This document shows positions 47,100 to 59,027 of a stretch of DNA of 64,000 bases, piece by piece (within the stretch, counting starts at the first letter, position 1; each line of letters opens with the position of its first letter). The stretch spans positions 1,736,001 through 1,800,000 of the forward strand of contig BTPP01000003.1 in assembly GCA_037102815.1 (NCBI GenBank), read 5' to 3'. Origin of the DNA: Neurospora intermedia (lineage: Eukaryota; Ascomycota; Sordariomycetes; Sordariales; Sordariaceae). A program made the position numbers and the translations under genes. The notes below the pieces were generated by a model. The model had not been told where the DNA came from. It made no database searches and worked only from the letters and a program-made list of their open reading frames with translations.

Positions 47100-49600
47100 A
47101 GTTAGGAGGTTGATATGTATTTAGTCCTAACCCGTTGACGATAGACTAGTTACGTCCTGAAGTAGTTTCGATGCTTAGTAGAAATTTGAATTATAATTTA
47201 TAGGGTGTACTTATTACCCTTATGAAGTTGATGGTCTATTGAACTCCGACGGTTGAATCCGCCGATGATTTATTTATTTATATTAAGAATATTAAAGCGG
47301 AAGACTCTTTCTTCGACCCTTAAATAATATTTTATAATATTAGAAGGAAGTTAAAAGATAAAAATAAAGAAGTTCTAGGATAAAAGAAATTTATTAAGGT
47401 AGGTACTATTATGTTTAAGCTATTCGGTAAAATTCTGGATTTATTTCGGACCCTCCGATATAAGGCTTTACTAGTTAGGTTAAGTATAGAATAGAAGACC
47501 CGTTATATTAAAGACTTAGACCGTTTATACTAAATCCCGGATATAGAGATCCGCTATAAAACTTAAGTTGAAGATGAGATTTTAATGAAAGAAGAAGTAG
47601 AAGCGAAGTTGGTGGATAATACCGATATTATTTACAACTAGCTAATAAATATATCCGACTTGAGAAGCTATTATCTTTGCCGATTTTATAAAAGAATTAA
47701 ATTCCTAGCGTTCTTTGTTACCCCTACCCAATTAGTTGAAGAAGTATATAAAAGAATTATATTAATTGACGAAGTATAGATAGATGAAGAAAATGATAAC
47801 GAATTAGTAATATTCTTTAAATTGGTATTTAATAGAATTAAAAGTAGTAAAGTACTTTAAAAGAAGTTGAATATTATTAATCGGTTTATTAATAGGCAAA
47901 CCTTCTATTAGGCCTATAAATTGGAATTAAGAGTTATATAGGACGAAATTAGAGTTTATAGTATTTTCGACGAAGCTATTAACGATTTACTACGCAACCT
48001 AATTGTTTTATTATAGAAGGCCGTTCGATAGGTTAGTCGTTTGGACGTATAGGTCTTTTATTTTGTTAATTAAGTATATTAATTATTGTAAGACAACGAC
48101 CGGTTATTTAGGGAGATTCTAAAGTTTAATTTTTATTAGAAGGGGCTAAAGAAGCGCGTTACCGAGGGGATCCTCCTATAATTCGAAATGTAATTCCGGG
48201 TATTCGAAGAATAGAATTGTTTATTTATTTAAATTATTCGATTATTTATAACTCTATTACCTATAAGATTTAACGACGGCGTTTAAATTGCGGTTAAGAG
48301 AAATTATCCCGGTAAATAGATAGTAAGGTTCGAACCCGAAAAAGTAGAGTACGATACAGTAATTAATAATTTATAATTAGAAATTAATGTACTAAAGTCG
48401 GTTACGCTATATATTAGCTCTTTACTAAGTGTTTGTGCTAGTAACGATCCGCCTAATAATAACCTATCGGATAATAACGATTCGTTGGACGGAAATAATA
48501 GAGGAGATCCTCCGCGGCCTCTATTATAGTCTTTGGCCTCTCCCTCCCCTTCCGGTAATTTGGGAGGCTTCGCCCCGGTAGGCCTGTGGGTCCGGCGGAA
48601 GAAAGGAGAAAAGAAGTTAGTTAAAATATTCGATATAAATAAATTTAATAATAATTATACGGATAAAGTATCTTTTAACGTATAGATCCTATAAATGAGA
48701 AATAAATTCTATATAAATGCCGATTATTTCGTCGATAAAGAAGTTAGGATTAGTAAGGTCCTATCTAGATTAGGGGGTGTAGTAGCCAAGGGAATTTTAC
48801 TTTACTTCAACGGTACTTATTCCGAAGCTATCCTAATTATTAATAGGTTACTAACCTACCTATAGAACGATTACTACAATTATAACGCCTAGGAAAAGGC
48901 TATAACGGACTTCGAGAGGTTGAAAATAAAGCCCTCTAATAGGTTTTAAAATTTTAAAGTTATCTTTATTAAGCTAGTAAGATAATGCTATATCCCTCGA
49001 GAATTATAGAAAAGTAATATAAAGCGTAAAGTATTTAAGGAATTAAGGGTATTAACCGAACTTATATATTTAAAGACCGATACGAGTTTCGAGGATTATA
49101 CGCGGCTACTTTAGGCTTTAGACCCTAATATAAAGCGGAAAAAATAGAAGAAGCCGGGAGTTAAAACTCCTCCCCCCTTTAAAAAGTTATAAGGATATAT
49201 TCCTATCACTACTTTTAAATTTTAACGCCCTACTTTTAAAGAAATAAAAAAGTTTATTATAGAAGATTGATACTTTAATTATCGTAAGGTCGGTTACCAG
49301 TTGGACTAATACTTAAATAAGATTAAGATTAGAGTAAAAATTAATGTATTGGAAGTAGAATTTAATGTTATAATAGATTGTATATAGGGAAATAATAACC
49401 TAATCCCCTTAGAAGAGAAATAGTTAGAAGTAAAGGAAAAGTGTTTAGACCCTAATTCCGAGGCTGGAGAATTTATTAATAAGGAGGATAGTAGAAACGA
49501 CCTTTTAGGGTTAGATTCGGATTCGGAAAATTAGATACCTAAGGAAAAGTCTCTATTCTAAGAGAAATTTCTATTAGTAGTATAGAAAAGTAGAAGATTT
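47100..49600 (+). pseudogene. Element B gag with CCHC knuckle
   Basis: The zinc knuckle at 49271-49312 reads YFNYRKVGYQLD*Y, 14 codons with the C-x2-C-x4-H-x4-C spacing but all three Cys and the His now Tyr through G-to-A or C-to-T changes. The upstream Lys/Glu-rich region is the probable gag body; its start is not resolved. Confidence 0.75.
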
Positions 49601-49689
49601 AATAAATTAGTATAAAGTATTTAAATTTTAATTTAAGGGACTATTTGGGAGGGGGAAAACCTTTTATAGTGTTTTATATTGTAATTTAT

Positions 49690-52600
49690 AATAGATTATC
49701 TATTATAATTTATTGTACGCTAGTAGATATAGGAGTTGATATTTATATTATTATAAACCGTTCGTTCGCGAATAAATTAAGAAAGAGACTCTAATTGGAG
49801 ATATATAACGATTTCAATTCCGGGTATATATTGCTATATAAGAAGGCTAAGTTAAATATTATTAATTTGGCTATACGAGGATATTTTTACATTAATAGAA
49901 TTACTTTCCTAAATTAGTAGATTATTATCCTACTAAAATTGAAAAAGGATATAATCCTAAGGAAAATATAATTAGCCTGCAACGATATATTACTAGACTA
50001 TAGAAGGGGATAATTAATATACTGATTTTATATTGTCCTTATATATAATATTAAAAATATTAAGATTAGGGATTCGGGACCCCCTATAAAGAACCTTAAT
50101 TTCTAGGCCGATGTAGAGCGTAGAGAACGGTTAATAATAGAGGAAGATAAAAAATGATAGAATGGAGCTTAATATTTAAAAGCTATTCGTAGGAGGATTA
50201 AGGAATTGGAGGAGGTAGTAAGGAAGAGGATATTTAGCGTTACTAATCCGAAGGATTCGTTCTCTCTTGGATTTTAGGAGGATGAGGAAAAATTAGAACG
50301 ACCTAAATAGCAACCGGTAGATTTAAATTAGAAATAGGCTATTCAATTACTTTCTTTAAACGTATAGGAGAGGGTACGAATAAAAATAAAGAGGGTATTG
50401 AACCCCGACTAACAAATTGCACTCCTTAGGGTATAACCGAAGTTAAATAATTAAATTTCCCTATACTTATTGAAGGATATATAAAGTTTATACTATTTAG
50501 CGAAGGAATAGGGTTGGGTGAAGGAACGTCCTATAGATTTAGTTATTGTAAATACCGAAGTATTTAGCTTTTATATAAGGAAAAAAGCCTAGGTAAATTC
50601 GATTAGCCTCTACGAAATTAAAGGATTAATTGAGATTAAATAACGGGAATTCTAGGGAGTAGGAGGTTTTAAAGAAGACGAGGAAGAAAATTGTTAATTA
50701 ATTTTCAAAAGGGTACCGCCCTACTATTATAATCTCCTAAACGTTTTTAGTAAAGTAAAATCCAACGCCCTATTTAATTATAAATTTAGGATTAATTATA
50801 AGATTGATATTGAAGATAATTACCGATTTAAGGAGCTAGGAATTAACCCCTTATATTGTATAATATTATAAGAGTTCGAGGAATATAGGAAGTATATTTC
50901 CGAAAGTTTTAAAAAAGGGTTTATAGAAGTTAATTTAACTCTTTGGGTAGCCCTGGTATTATTTGTCCTAAAGGGAAATAGCGGTTTATATTTTTATATA
51001 AATTACTGAAAGTTTAATACTATTTCGAAGAAGGATTAATACCTTCTATTGTTAATTGAGGAAACGTTAATTAGGATTTCCTAGGCTAAGATCTTTACTA
51101 AGATTAATATTCGATAAACCTTCCATTGTATTAGAATATTCCCTAATTAAAAAGACTTAATAATTTTTAGGATTAATTTTAGTGTATATTAGTATAAGGT
51201 ATTACTTTTTGGATTATACGGGGGACTATTATTATTCTAACGATTTATTAATAACGTATTAATAAGTACTTAAAATTTTTATAACGCTTATATTGATAAT
51301 ATCCTTATTTTCTCCTAAATAATATTAAAATACAAAAAGTATATTTGGAAAGTACTATTAAGGTTGTAGGGAATAGGATTATAAATAGATATTAATAAGT
51401 ATGAATTTTATATAATAAAAACTAAATTTTTAGGTTTTATTATTAGTACCGAAGGAATTTTTATCGACCCTAAGAAGGTCGAAGTAGTAAGAGAATAGAA
51501 AACCCTAAAGAATTTGAAAGGAGTATAGGTATTTTTAGGATTCTATAACTTTTATCGAAAATTCGTTAGGGATTTTGAATGTATTATTAGGCCTTTAAAC
51601 TTATTAATTAGAAAAAATAAAATATTTGTATAGGACGAGGAATATTAAAAGGTATTCGAAGAATTAAAAGACCGGTTATTAGATACGTTTATTCTAATTT
51701 ACTTTTTATTCGAAAAGAAAACTCGTTTAGAGATAGACGCTTTGGACGGGGTATATAGAGGAGTATTATTGTAATAGTAAGAGACTAATAAAGATTAGTA
51801 TTTAATAGTATTCTATATGGAGATGATAGTACTAATGGAATTTAATTACCCTATTTATAATAAGGAATTATTAGTTATTATAAAAGTGATTACTATTTGG
51901 AGACTGGAATTAAAAGGAAAGGAGTTTAAAATATTTACCGACTATTAAGTATTAGAATACTTCTATATAAAGCGCCTCCTTAATATATAATAAGCCGGTT
52001 GGTTGGAAAAGTTGTTTAAATATTAATTTAAAATAAAGTACTACCCGGGTAAAGATAATTAAGTAATTGATACGCTATTTAGGAAGACTGAAACGCTAAG
52101 AATAGTACTATAAAAAAGGGACGACTAATATACAATAAAACTATTGAAATTAGAGGGTAATAATTTTGTTTTTGTAAGTAATAAGAAAGATATTAGTTAG
52201 GTAGAAATTAATATAATTTTTTTTATAGAAACGGAGGCGCTATTGGGGAACGATTAAGAGAATAAAGAAAGCTTACCGGAGGGGTTAGAGTTAATAGACT
52301 AATTCTTTAAGGTAAATTGAAAAATAATATTACTATCGGTATATAGAGCTAAAGCTACTACCGGGGATTATAATTACCTTCGAATAAAAGAAGGATTAGT
52401 AATTTATAATAGTAGGTTAATAGTATTAGAGGATAGGAATTTGTATATTACTATATTAAAAATGTACTATAATAATCTCCTAACGGCCTACTTAGGACGT
52501 AATAAAATAAGGAAGTTAGTAATTTGTTAATATTAGTAGTTAGGTATATCCTTAAATATAAATTGCTTTATAAATAATTATTAAATGTATAAATCTTTAA

Positions 52601-53930
52601 AAGTTTTACGAAATAAGACGTTTGGGTTATTCTACGCGCTACCCTTCGAAGAAGATTATAAGGTGTAGTAATAGTTGGTTATTAATTTTAAGTTTATACC
52701 GAAGGATAAAAGAGGGTATAATAATATATTGGTAATAGTAGACCGATTTTTAAAACTCTTGTAGTATATACTATATAAAAATATAGTAATGGGCGAAGAA
52801 GTAATAAAATTATATTATAAGGGCCCCTATTACGTTTTCGGACTATTTAAATAAATTATTAACGATAGAAGCCCCTAATTCGTATCGGAATTTACTTAGG
52901 AATTGGTGCGCTTTCTTAGGATAAAATAGAAATTAAGTAGTATAAGGTACTCTTAGACCGCTAATTAAGTAGAGATTATAAATTAATATATTAATTAAAG
53001 GTTGAGACCCTATGTATTTTATAATTAAGACGATTAGTTAGGTCTCTTGCTAATTCTCGACGTAGTGTAAAGTAGCCTCCCTTATAAGAATTTAAACGGT
53101 TTATTTCTATACGAAGTTATATTCGGGTACGTAATAAATCTACTATTCGATTGGGAGGAACGAGTGAGATAGGAGAATACGGGGGAGGGATTGTTAAGAG
53201 AGCGGCTTTTGTAAAAAAAGGCCGTTGAAATTGTAAAGATTCTAATGAAGGTAAATGAGTTAGTAAGAATAGTAGTATAGAGGGTTTAAGAATATTAAAC
53301 TATTTAAATAAATTAGTACTGTAGGTAATTAAACTTCGGGGCGGGCGATAAAGTCTTTATTGTTAAGAAGAATTGGTTAATAGATTGCTTAAATAATAAA
53401 TTGGATTTCTTTTTAATACGAATCCCCTATACTATCCTACGTATAGTTAGGTACTTATATAAATTAAATATATTAGGGTCGTAGAGAAGATTATATATTT
53501 ATTATATAGATAGGTTGAGAAAGGACCCTACTAATCCGCTATTAGGGCAGGCTAATAATAATCTAGTAGGAGAATTATATCTATTAGAAGGAGAGAATAG
53601 TGAGGAAGTAGAAGAATAGGAAGTCGAAAAGATTCTATTATTAAAGATTAGCGGAGGAAAGTTTTAATATTAAGTATAGTAGAAAGGATAGGACCTTAAC
53701 CTTAAATGGTAGGATGCGGAAGGGTTTAAGAATGCGGTAATAAAGTTGAAAGAATATTATAATGAAAATCTAGATAAACCGGGACTATTAAAGAGGTTAG
53801 GCGTTTGGGTAAAAGTAGTAGAAAATAATTAGATTGTAAAGAAGTATAAAGACGATAACCTATTGGCGGAAGGTTTAAAGAAAGGAAAGATGCGAAAGAG
53901 GAGGATTTAATAAGTTAAAGGGAGGATACT
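49690..53930 (+). pseudogene. Element B pol: protease, RT, RNase H, integrase, chromodomain
   Basis: In order: a protease site reading LVDIGVDIYI near 49,719-49,748 (from the usual DTGA core), reverse transcriptase with KGNSGLYFYI, YLLLLIEETLIRIS and AYIDNILIFS (YIDN at 51289-51300, second Asp lost), RNase H near 51,700-51,980, a highly mutated integrase to about 53,200, and a chromodomain-like block at about 53,610-53,800 (EVEKILLLKISGGKF, WKG, FKNAVIKLKEYYNE). Stops are TAA/TAG. Confidence 0.88.
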
Positions 53931-53999
53931 GACTAATAACGGGCTATAGAATAGTATATAGTATAATAGCGTAGCGTGATAGCCTACAATATTGTATTG

Positions 54000-54060
54000 T
54001 ATTAGTCTGGTGCATCTGTCCTCTGCCCGGGACGTAGTCTGTTCGAGTCCGAATTGGGGG
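54000..54060 (+). other. GC-rich patch with B-box-like word
   Basis: TGCCCGGGACG and GTTCGAGTCC (54041-54050) stand out in the 3' non-coding part of element B. The second resembles a tRNA B box, but no cloverleaf is evident. Confidence 0.25.
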
Positions 54061-54277
54061 AAGTTTTTTTTTGGGTTTTATATACTTAGCGCTGCAATAG
54101 CTAGATTAAAGATATAGTCGCAAAGCTTAGTATAGAGTTTTGGCTTTTGAGGGATTTTATTGTAATATAATAGATTGAACCAACCGTCGCGATAGACCCG
54201 TATGTCCTTTTATATGATTGGTAATTGTCTTTTATTTTATTTTCTTTTCTTTCGGTTCTAGGGTTGAGCCTTCTTTC

Positions 54278-54291
54278 GGAGGGGGGGGTAA
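54278..54291 (+). other. Polypurine tract of element B
   Basis: GGAGGGGGGGGTAA ends at the base before the 3' LTR, the normal place for the plus-strand primer. Confidence 0.8.
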
Positions 54292-54578
54292 TGTTATGGT
54301 ATAGTTGGATAGGCTTCCAGAGCACCTATTACTGGGTAATGGGGTTGCTGGTATTAGACGTTTAGCGCTATAGTAATTGGATAGAATAAAGTTTAAATTC
54401 TTATCGATAAGGCTAGACGGATTAGGAAGGCGGTAACGAGTGGCAGATCTGGTTTATATGCCCGGATCTGTAGCACCCTCGTTTGAATAGCTTCCCTTCC
54501 TCCTTTACACTTAATATTACTTTGATTTGTAGCTTCTAGTCTTGTTATCTTAATCACTCGTAGGATCACGCTTTCACA
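54292..54578 (+). repeat. Element B 3' LTR
   Basis: 287 bp, starting TGTTATGGTATAG (mutated) and ending CACGCTTTCACA (unmutated), the reverse of the pattern in the 5' LTR. Confidence 0.95.
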
Positions 54579-54583
54579 CTAAT
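54579..54583. repeat. Target duplication CTAAT, right of element B
   Basis: Identical to 46423-46427. Confidence 0.88.
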
Positions 54584-57240
54584 AGTAATAATTATTCTTT
54601 ATTCTTCTATACTTTTACTACTACTATATACTCGCCTATATTCCCTATTATAATATTTTCGTTTTCCCCCTCTAATTTAATAATAGTTTCGCCTATAAAC
54701 CTTACCTTCTTCTTCGCCGCTCTATCCTTTCTACTATTACTTTCAACCTCCTTTTACTTTCTCTCCTCCCTATTTACCTTACTATCCTCCCTTAAATTCC
54801 GCTTTTCTTCTTATAATTCAATTCCTTTATCCTCTAATGCCTAACCTTCTTCCATTTCGCCTATATTCTATTACTATTCCCTCTCCTCCGTTACCGTCCT
54901 TTAAACCTCTTTTCTAATTAAAATTACCTATCTTACTAGTACTTTTAATACCCAACCTTCCTTTATTACCCGGCCTTTTTTTTTATTTCCTTTAATAACC
55001 TTTATTAATAAGTAGTCGCCCCCTATTTTTAATTCTTCTCCTTACAATTATAGCTTCTTTAATAATTTATCCGCCGGATTTAATTTTCCCGGCCGATATT
55101 CAATCCCGAAATTATATACCGCTAATTCTAATATTTACTAATTTTACTTCGTACTAGTCCGCTCCTTATTTTAAAAATATTATAAATTTAAATAATTTAT
55201 AATTACTAAGAACGGTTTATTTATATATAATAAATATTATTTCTACGCTTTTAATACTTTTATAACTACTAATAATTCTTTATCCTTAACCCTATATCTT
55301 ATTTCTTCCGGCGACTTTTTCCTTAAAAAAAAAATTACCGGGTACTACCTATTACTATATAATTATATAAGAACTGCCCTAATTGCGAAGTCCGACGTAT
55401 TTATTTCTATTTGGATTTATAACGTTGGGTCGAAGTAGTATAATATAGGAACTTCCTAAAATAGTTTTTTAAATTCCGCGAATATTTCCCCTACTTCTTT
55501 TATAAATTCGAATAGTTTCTATTTATCGCCCTTCAATAACTCTATTAAAGGTGCAATTATTTTAAAATATAATATTATAAAGCGCCGATAGAATCCTATA
55601 AACTTTAGGAAAACCTAAATATTATAAACGTTCGTTAGAGCCTCCTATTCTACGATTATTATAACCCTTTTTAAATTTATTAATATACCCTCTAGAGAAA
55701 TAATATATTTTAAAAATAATACCTATTTTATATAAAATTTATATTTATTTAAATTTATATAGAAATCCCAATCTTATAGCCGTTAAAAAACTTCCTTAAT
55801 ATAATTAATATAATCTTCTTTATTCTTATTATAAATTAAAATATTATTAAAATAAATAATATATATTATATTTATTAACCTTATTAATATATTATTAATA
55901 TATATTTAAAATATTGCCGGTATATTCGCTAACCCTATTAGTATAATTAAAAACTCGTAGTATTTGTACTTCGTACGAAACGCCGTTTTCTCTTCGTCTC
56001 CCTCTCAAATCCGAATCCTATAGTACGCATCCTTTAAATCCAATTTAATAAAGACCTTAACCGACAATAATTAATCTAGAATTTTTTAAATAAGGGGTAA
56101 CGCCGTCCAATTCTTCTTTGTAACTTTATTTAATACCCTAAAATTAATATAGAGCTTTAGCTTTCTACCCTTCTTTAAAATAAAAATAATAGGGGCGCTT
56201 ACTAGGCTAATAGAAAAATAAATCTATTCCTTCTAAAATACCTCTACTAATTATTTGTATAATATTTTTAATTCTTTAATATTTAATATATAAATCGGTC
56301 CTTAAAGTGCCGATTCTCCTTCAATTAAATTAATATAATATTTTAGCCGGTTATATTAGGGTAGGGGTACTACTAAAATTTCGAATACTAATTGGAATTC
56401 TTTATATTTTAGTAGAATAATCGGTTTAAGGATAGTAGGTTCGCCTTCTATTTCCTCTAATAATTCTAAAGGTTATAGTAATACTAATTCTGCGGAGGGT
56501 ATTAGGGTAGGGTAGACGCTATTAAACGCTACCCGAAAAACTTTTATTAAGGAAGTAGGGATTAGAAGTATTTCGGCCGAATTTAGTATAATAAATAGGG
56601 TTGCGAATTTTAATATTAAGGAAAAGGGGATTTCGAATAGGATATTCGTATATATAAAAGGGCGGAAACCCTCCTCTACCTTTACTATTTCTCAAAAGTT
56701 TAATAATAGAATTAAATCCTACTATAGCTCCGCTAGGACGGTTATAGTATTATATACTTCCTTTATTAATATTATACTTAATATAAGATTGCCGGCCTCG
56801 ATATAAAACCGAAACGATTATTGCTACTAATTAATATTAGAATTCTATTTATAAAGCTAGGGGTAACCGAAAATAATTTTAATAATTAGAGACTTAATTA
56901 TAATAAAAGTAATTCGCTTTATTTACTTAGTACTATAGGAATTATATATCTTAATAAAATAAATAATCGTATTATATATAGGAATAGGCTAAAGAGAGAA
57001 ATTAATAAAATAATAAAATACTGGATTAATTTTTATATTTAATAGGAATAAATACCTACTAATTAGGTTTAATTCTACGCTTAAATCTATTAACCCTTGT
57101 ATATTCTATTAATCTTTATAAATTTTTATTAATAATTTCGTTTCTAAATATAATTATAATTTACCTGTATTATCCTAAGTAATTATAATTACCGCTCTAA
57201 TTACAATCGGTTCAATATTTGCTCCGTATAAAGGGGTACT
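54584..57240 (-). pseudogene. Element A protease, reverse transcriptase and RNase H
   Basis: On the minus strand the reverse transcriptase active site reads YFNNILIYNKN near 55,851-55,843, with both Asp of the usual Y-x-DD core changed to Asn. The RNase H region lies at about 55,500-55,000 and ends in a stretch reading IEYRPGKLNPADKLS, a Ty3/gypsy hallmark. The frame then meets element B at 54,578. Confidence 0.82.
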
Positions 57241-58640
57241 TACAGGGATAGTACAATTCCGTATTAAATAACCGACCTAACCGTAATTATAGTAAGTTCG
57301 GTTTTAATATACTACTATAAAATAACTTATTATATTATATTTATAATAAGTATTTAATAATTTCAGTTAAGTATAATAATTATATATATAACCTTTCTAG
57401 TAATAAAGGGAATAAATAAAATTAGGATTTATTTAAAAAGTAATAGGGGGGCGATGGAGAAAATTAGGAGGGTTAGTACTACGGAATAATTATAAAGGGA
57501 TATTTAAAGAGGAAGTAGGAGGGTGTAAAAACGAAGAAGATAGTAGAATATACTTTAAAAATATTTAATTTTAATAATATAATATAAACGGTTCGATATT
57601 TTCTAAACCTTCTAACCGTTCCGTATACGCTACTACTTTATTTATTATATTAATACCGGCTATTGAAAGGACGCTTTATTTAAAAAGGGGGTGTAACCGG
57701 TTAGTTTAAGTAACGACCCGAATATATTCTAATTAATTATACAATAAATTGAATTCTTTAATATAATAATAATTATAGAAATTACAAATAATTTCCAAGG
57801 CGTTTTACTATATATATTCGAATTTATTGAAAACGGACCGTTTAATAGCCTAAGTATTACTATTATATTTAATCTCTAAGAAAGTACAAAGGTCGCTCTA
57901 CGTAAATATATTATAAATAATATTATACCCGGGTTTACTATAAAGAATTAATATATATTTAATTTATACGTTCTTAAGGTTACTTTTAATATAATTAATA
58001 ATAAACGAGAGGGAAGTACGAAGGTACTTTTAAAAATATATATTAATATTATAAAAATAATTCTATAATTATAAGAAACTTTCGCTAATAAATTTAATAA
58101 TATTATATTTAGGGTAATACTTAATATAGGCCGGCGTAATTATAATTAGTAAAGGAATAGTTATAATAACGGCCGCTAATAAAAGGGTAGTAAGGGGAAG
58201 TATAATAGAAATATAAATCTAATTATAAAAAAGATAGTCTTAATAATAGAATTTAGTAGGGATAGGGGGGTAATTTCCTACTAAATTTTATTTAGCGAGG
58301 CCTACGAAAACGAACTACTCCTATTAAAATATATATAAAAGGAAATAATTAAAGAGGAGTTTAATTATAGTAAACTAGAATTCGAATAATTATTATTTAC
58401 GTACGAATTTATCGGTTTCTAAAATTTAGAAATACGAATAGGGAGCCTAGGGCGGCGTAGGAGAGTAATTTTTATTACTATCTTCTTCGATAAACTCTAC
58501 GGTAGGTTAATATTATTATAATAAAGGCGGAGGAGGTTAAATTGTTTTAACTATAATAATTATAGGAATAGTAGTATAAAAGGGACGAAGAGTAGCCTTA
58601 GTAATACAAAAAATAAACCGGCCGCTATATATATATATAT
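57241..58640 (-). pseudogene. Element A gag with CCHC knuckle
   Basis: A 14-codon zinc knuckle lies at 57294-57253 on the minus strand. It reads YYNYG*VGYLIRNC, where the spacing C-x2-C-x4-H-x4-C is kept but the first two Cys and the His are now Tyr. The gag body upstream is heavily mutated. Confidence 0.75.
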
Positions 58641-58681
58641 TAATAATACTAGCTTAACTCCCGGAAAAAGAACTATTAACT

Positions 58682-59022
58682 TATTAAGAATATAGGCGAA
58701 GGGTAGACTAAAATAATTATAATTGTAGTTATACGTAGGGGATAGTAAGTTAGGGGTTAATTTAAAAATATATTAATAGCTACCGACTATAATAAATTAT
58801 ATTGCGTTAAACCTCTTTTATACCTTATATAAACTCTGTCCATCCGTTAAGGAATATTATAGAGTCCTATATTCGTTTAGCGCCCCAACGTAGTGCCGGA
58901 TTATTCTTCCTACGAACCCGACCCGATATAGGCGCTGCCGTTGTTAGTCTACCGCTTCGGCCGATAGAGCGGAGCAGCCGCCGTTAGAGTGCTTCTAAGT
59001 ATAGGCTCTTAGCCTCCTAACA
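58682..59022 (-). repeat. Element A 5' LTR
   Basis: 341 bp; its right, outward half is little mutated and ends TCCTAACA, while its left half is heavily RIP-mutated. Confidence 0.92.
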
Positions 59023-59027
59023 CTTCT
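59023..59027. repeat. Target duplication CTTCT, right of element A
   Basis: Five bases identical to 41420-41424. Confidence 0.85.

Larger units (their letters stand above)
46428..54578 (+). mobile_element. Element B: Ty3/gypsy chromovirus nested in element A
   Basis: The element is 8,151 bp, with two LTRs of exactly 287 bp and CTAAT on both sides (46423-46427 and 54579-54583). A G-rich polypurine tract lies at 54278-54291 directly before the 3' LTR, so it reads on the plus strand. Just after the 5' LTR, TAATATTAAGTA may be the RIP form of a TGGTATCAAGTA primer-binding site. Gag, pol and chromodomain follow in order, all with stops. Confidence 0.95.
41425..59022 (-). mobile_element. Element A: Ty3/gypsy chromovirus, interrupted by element B
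   Basis: Both LTRs are 341 bp (41425-41765 and 58682-59022). CTTCT flanks the pair at 41420-41424 and 59023-59027. A C-rich tract just inside the left LTR (from 41766) is the complement of a polypurine tract, so the element reads on the minus strand. Removing element B with one CTAAT leaves 9,442 bp. Gag, protease, reverse transcriptase, RNase H, integrase and chromodomain follow in the order of Ty3/gypsy elements. Every frame is closed by TAA/TAG codons. Confidence 0.93.

Noticed and set aside
54101-54325. 74-codon minus-strand frame at the end of element B
   Set aside because: It spans the polypurine tract and LTR edge and has no motif.
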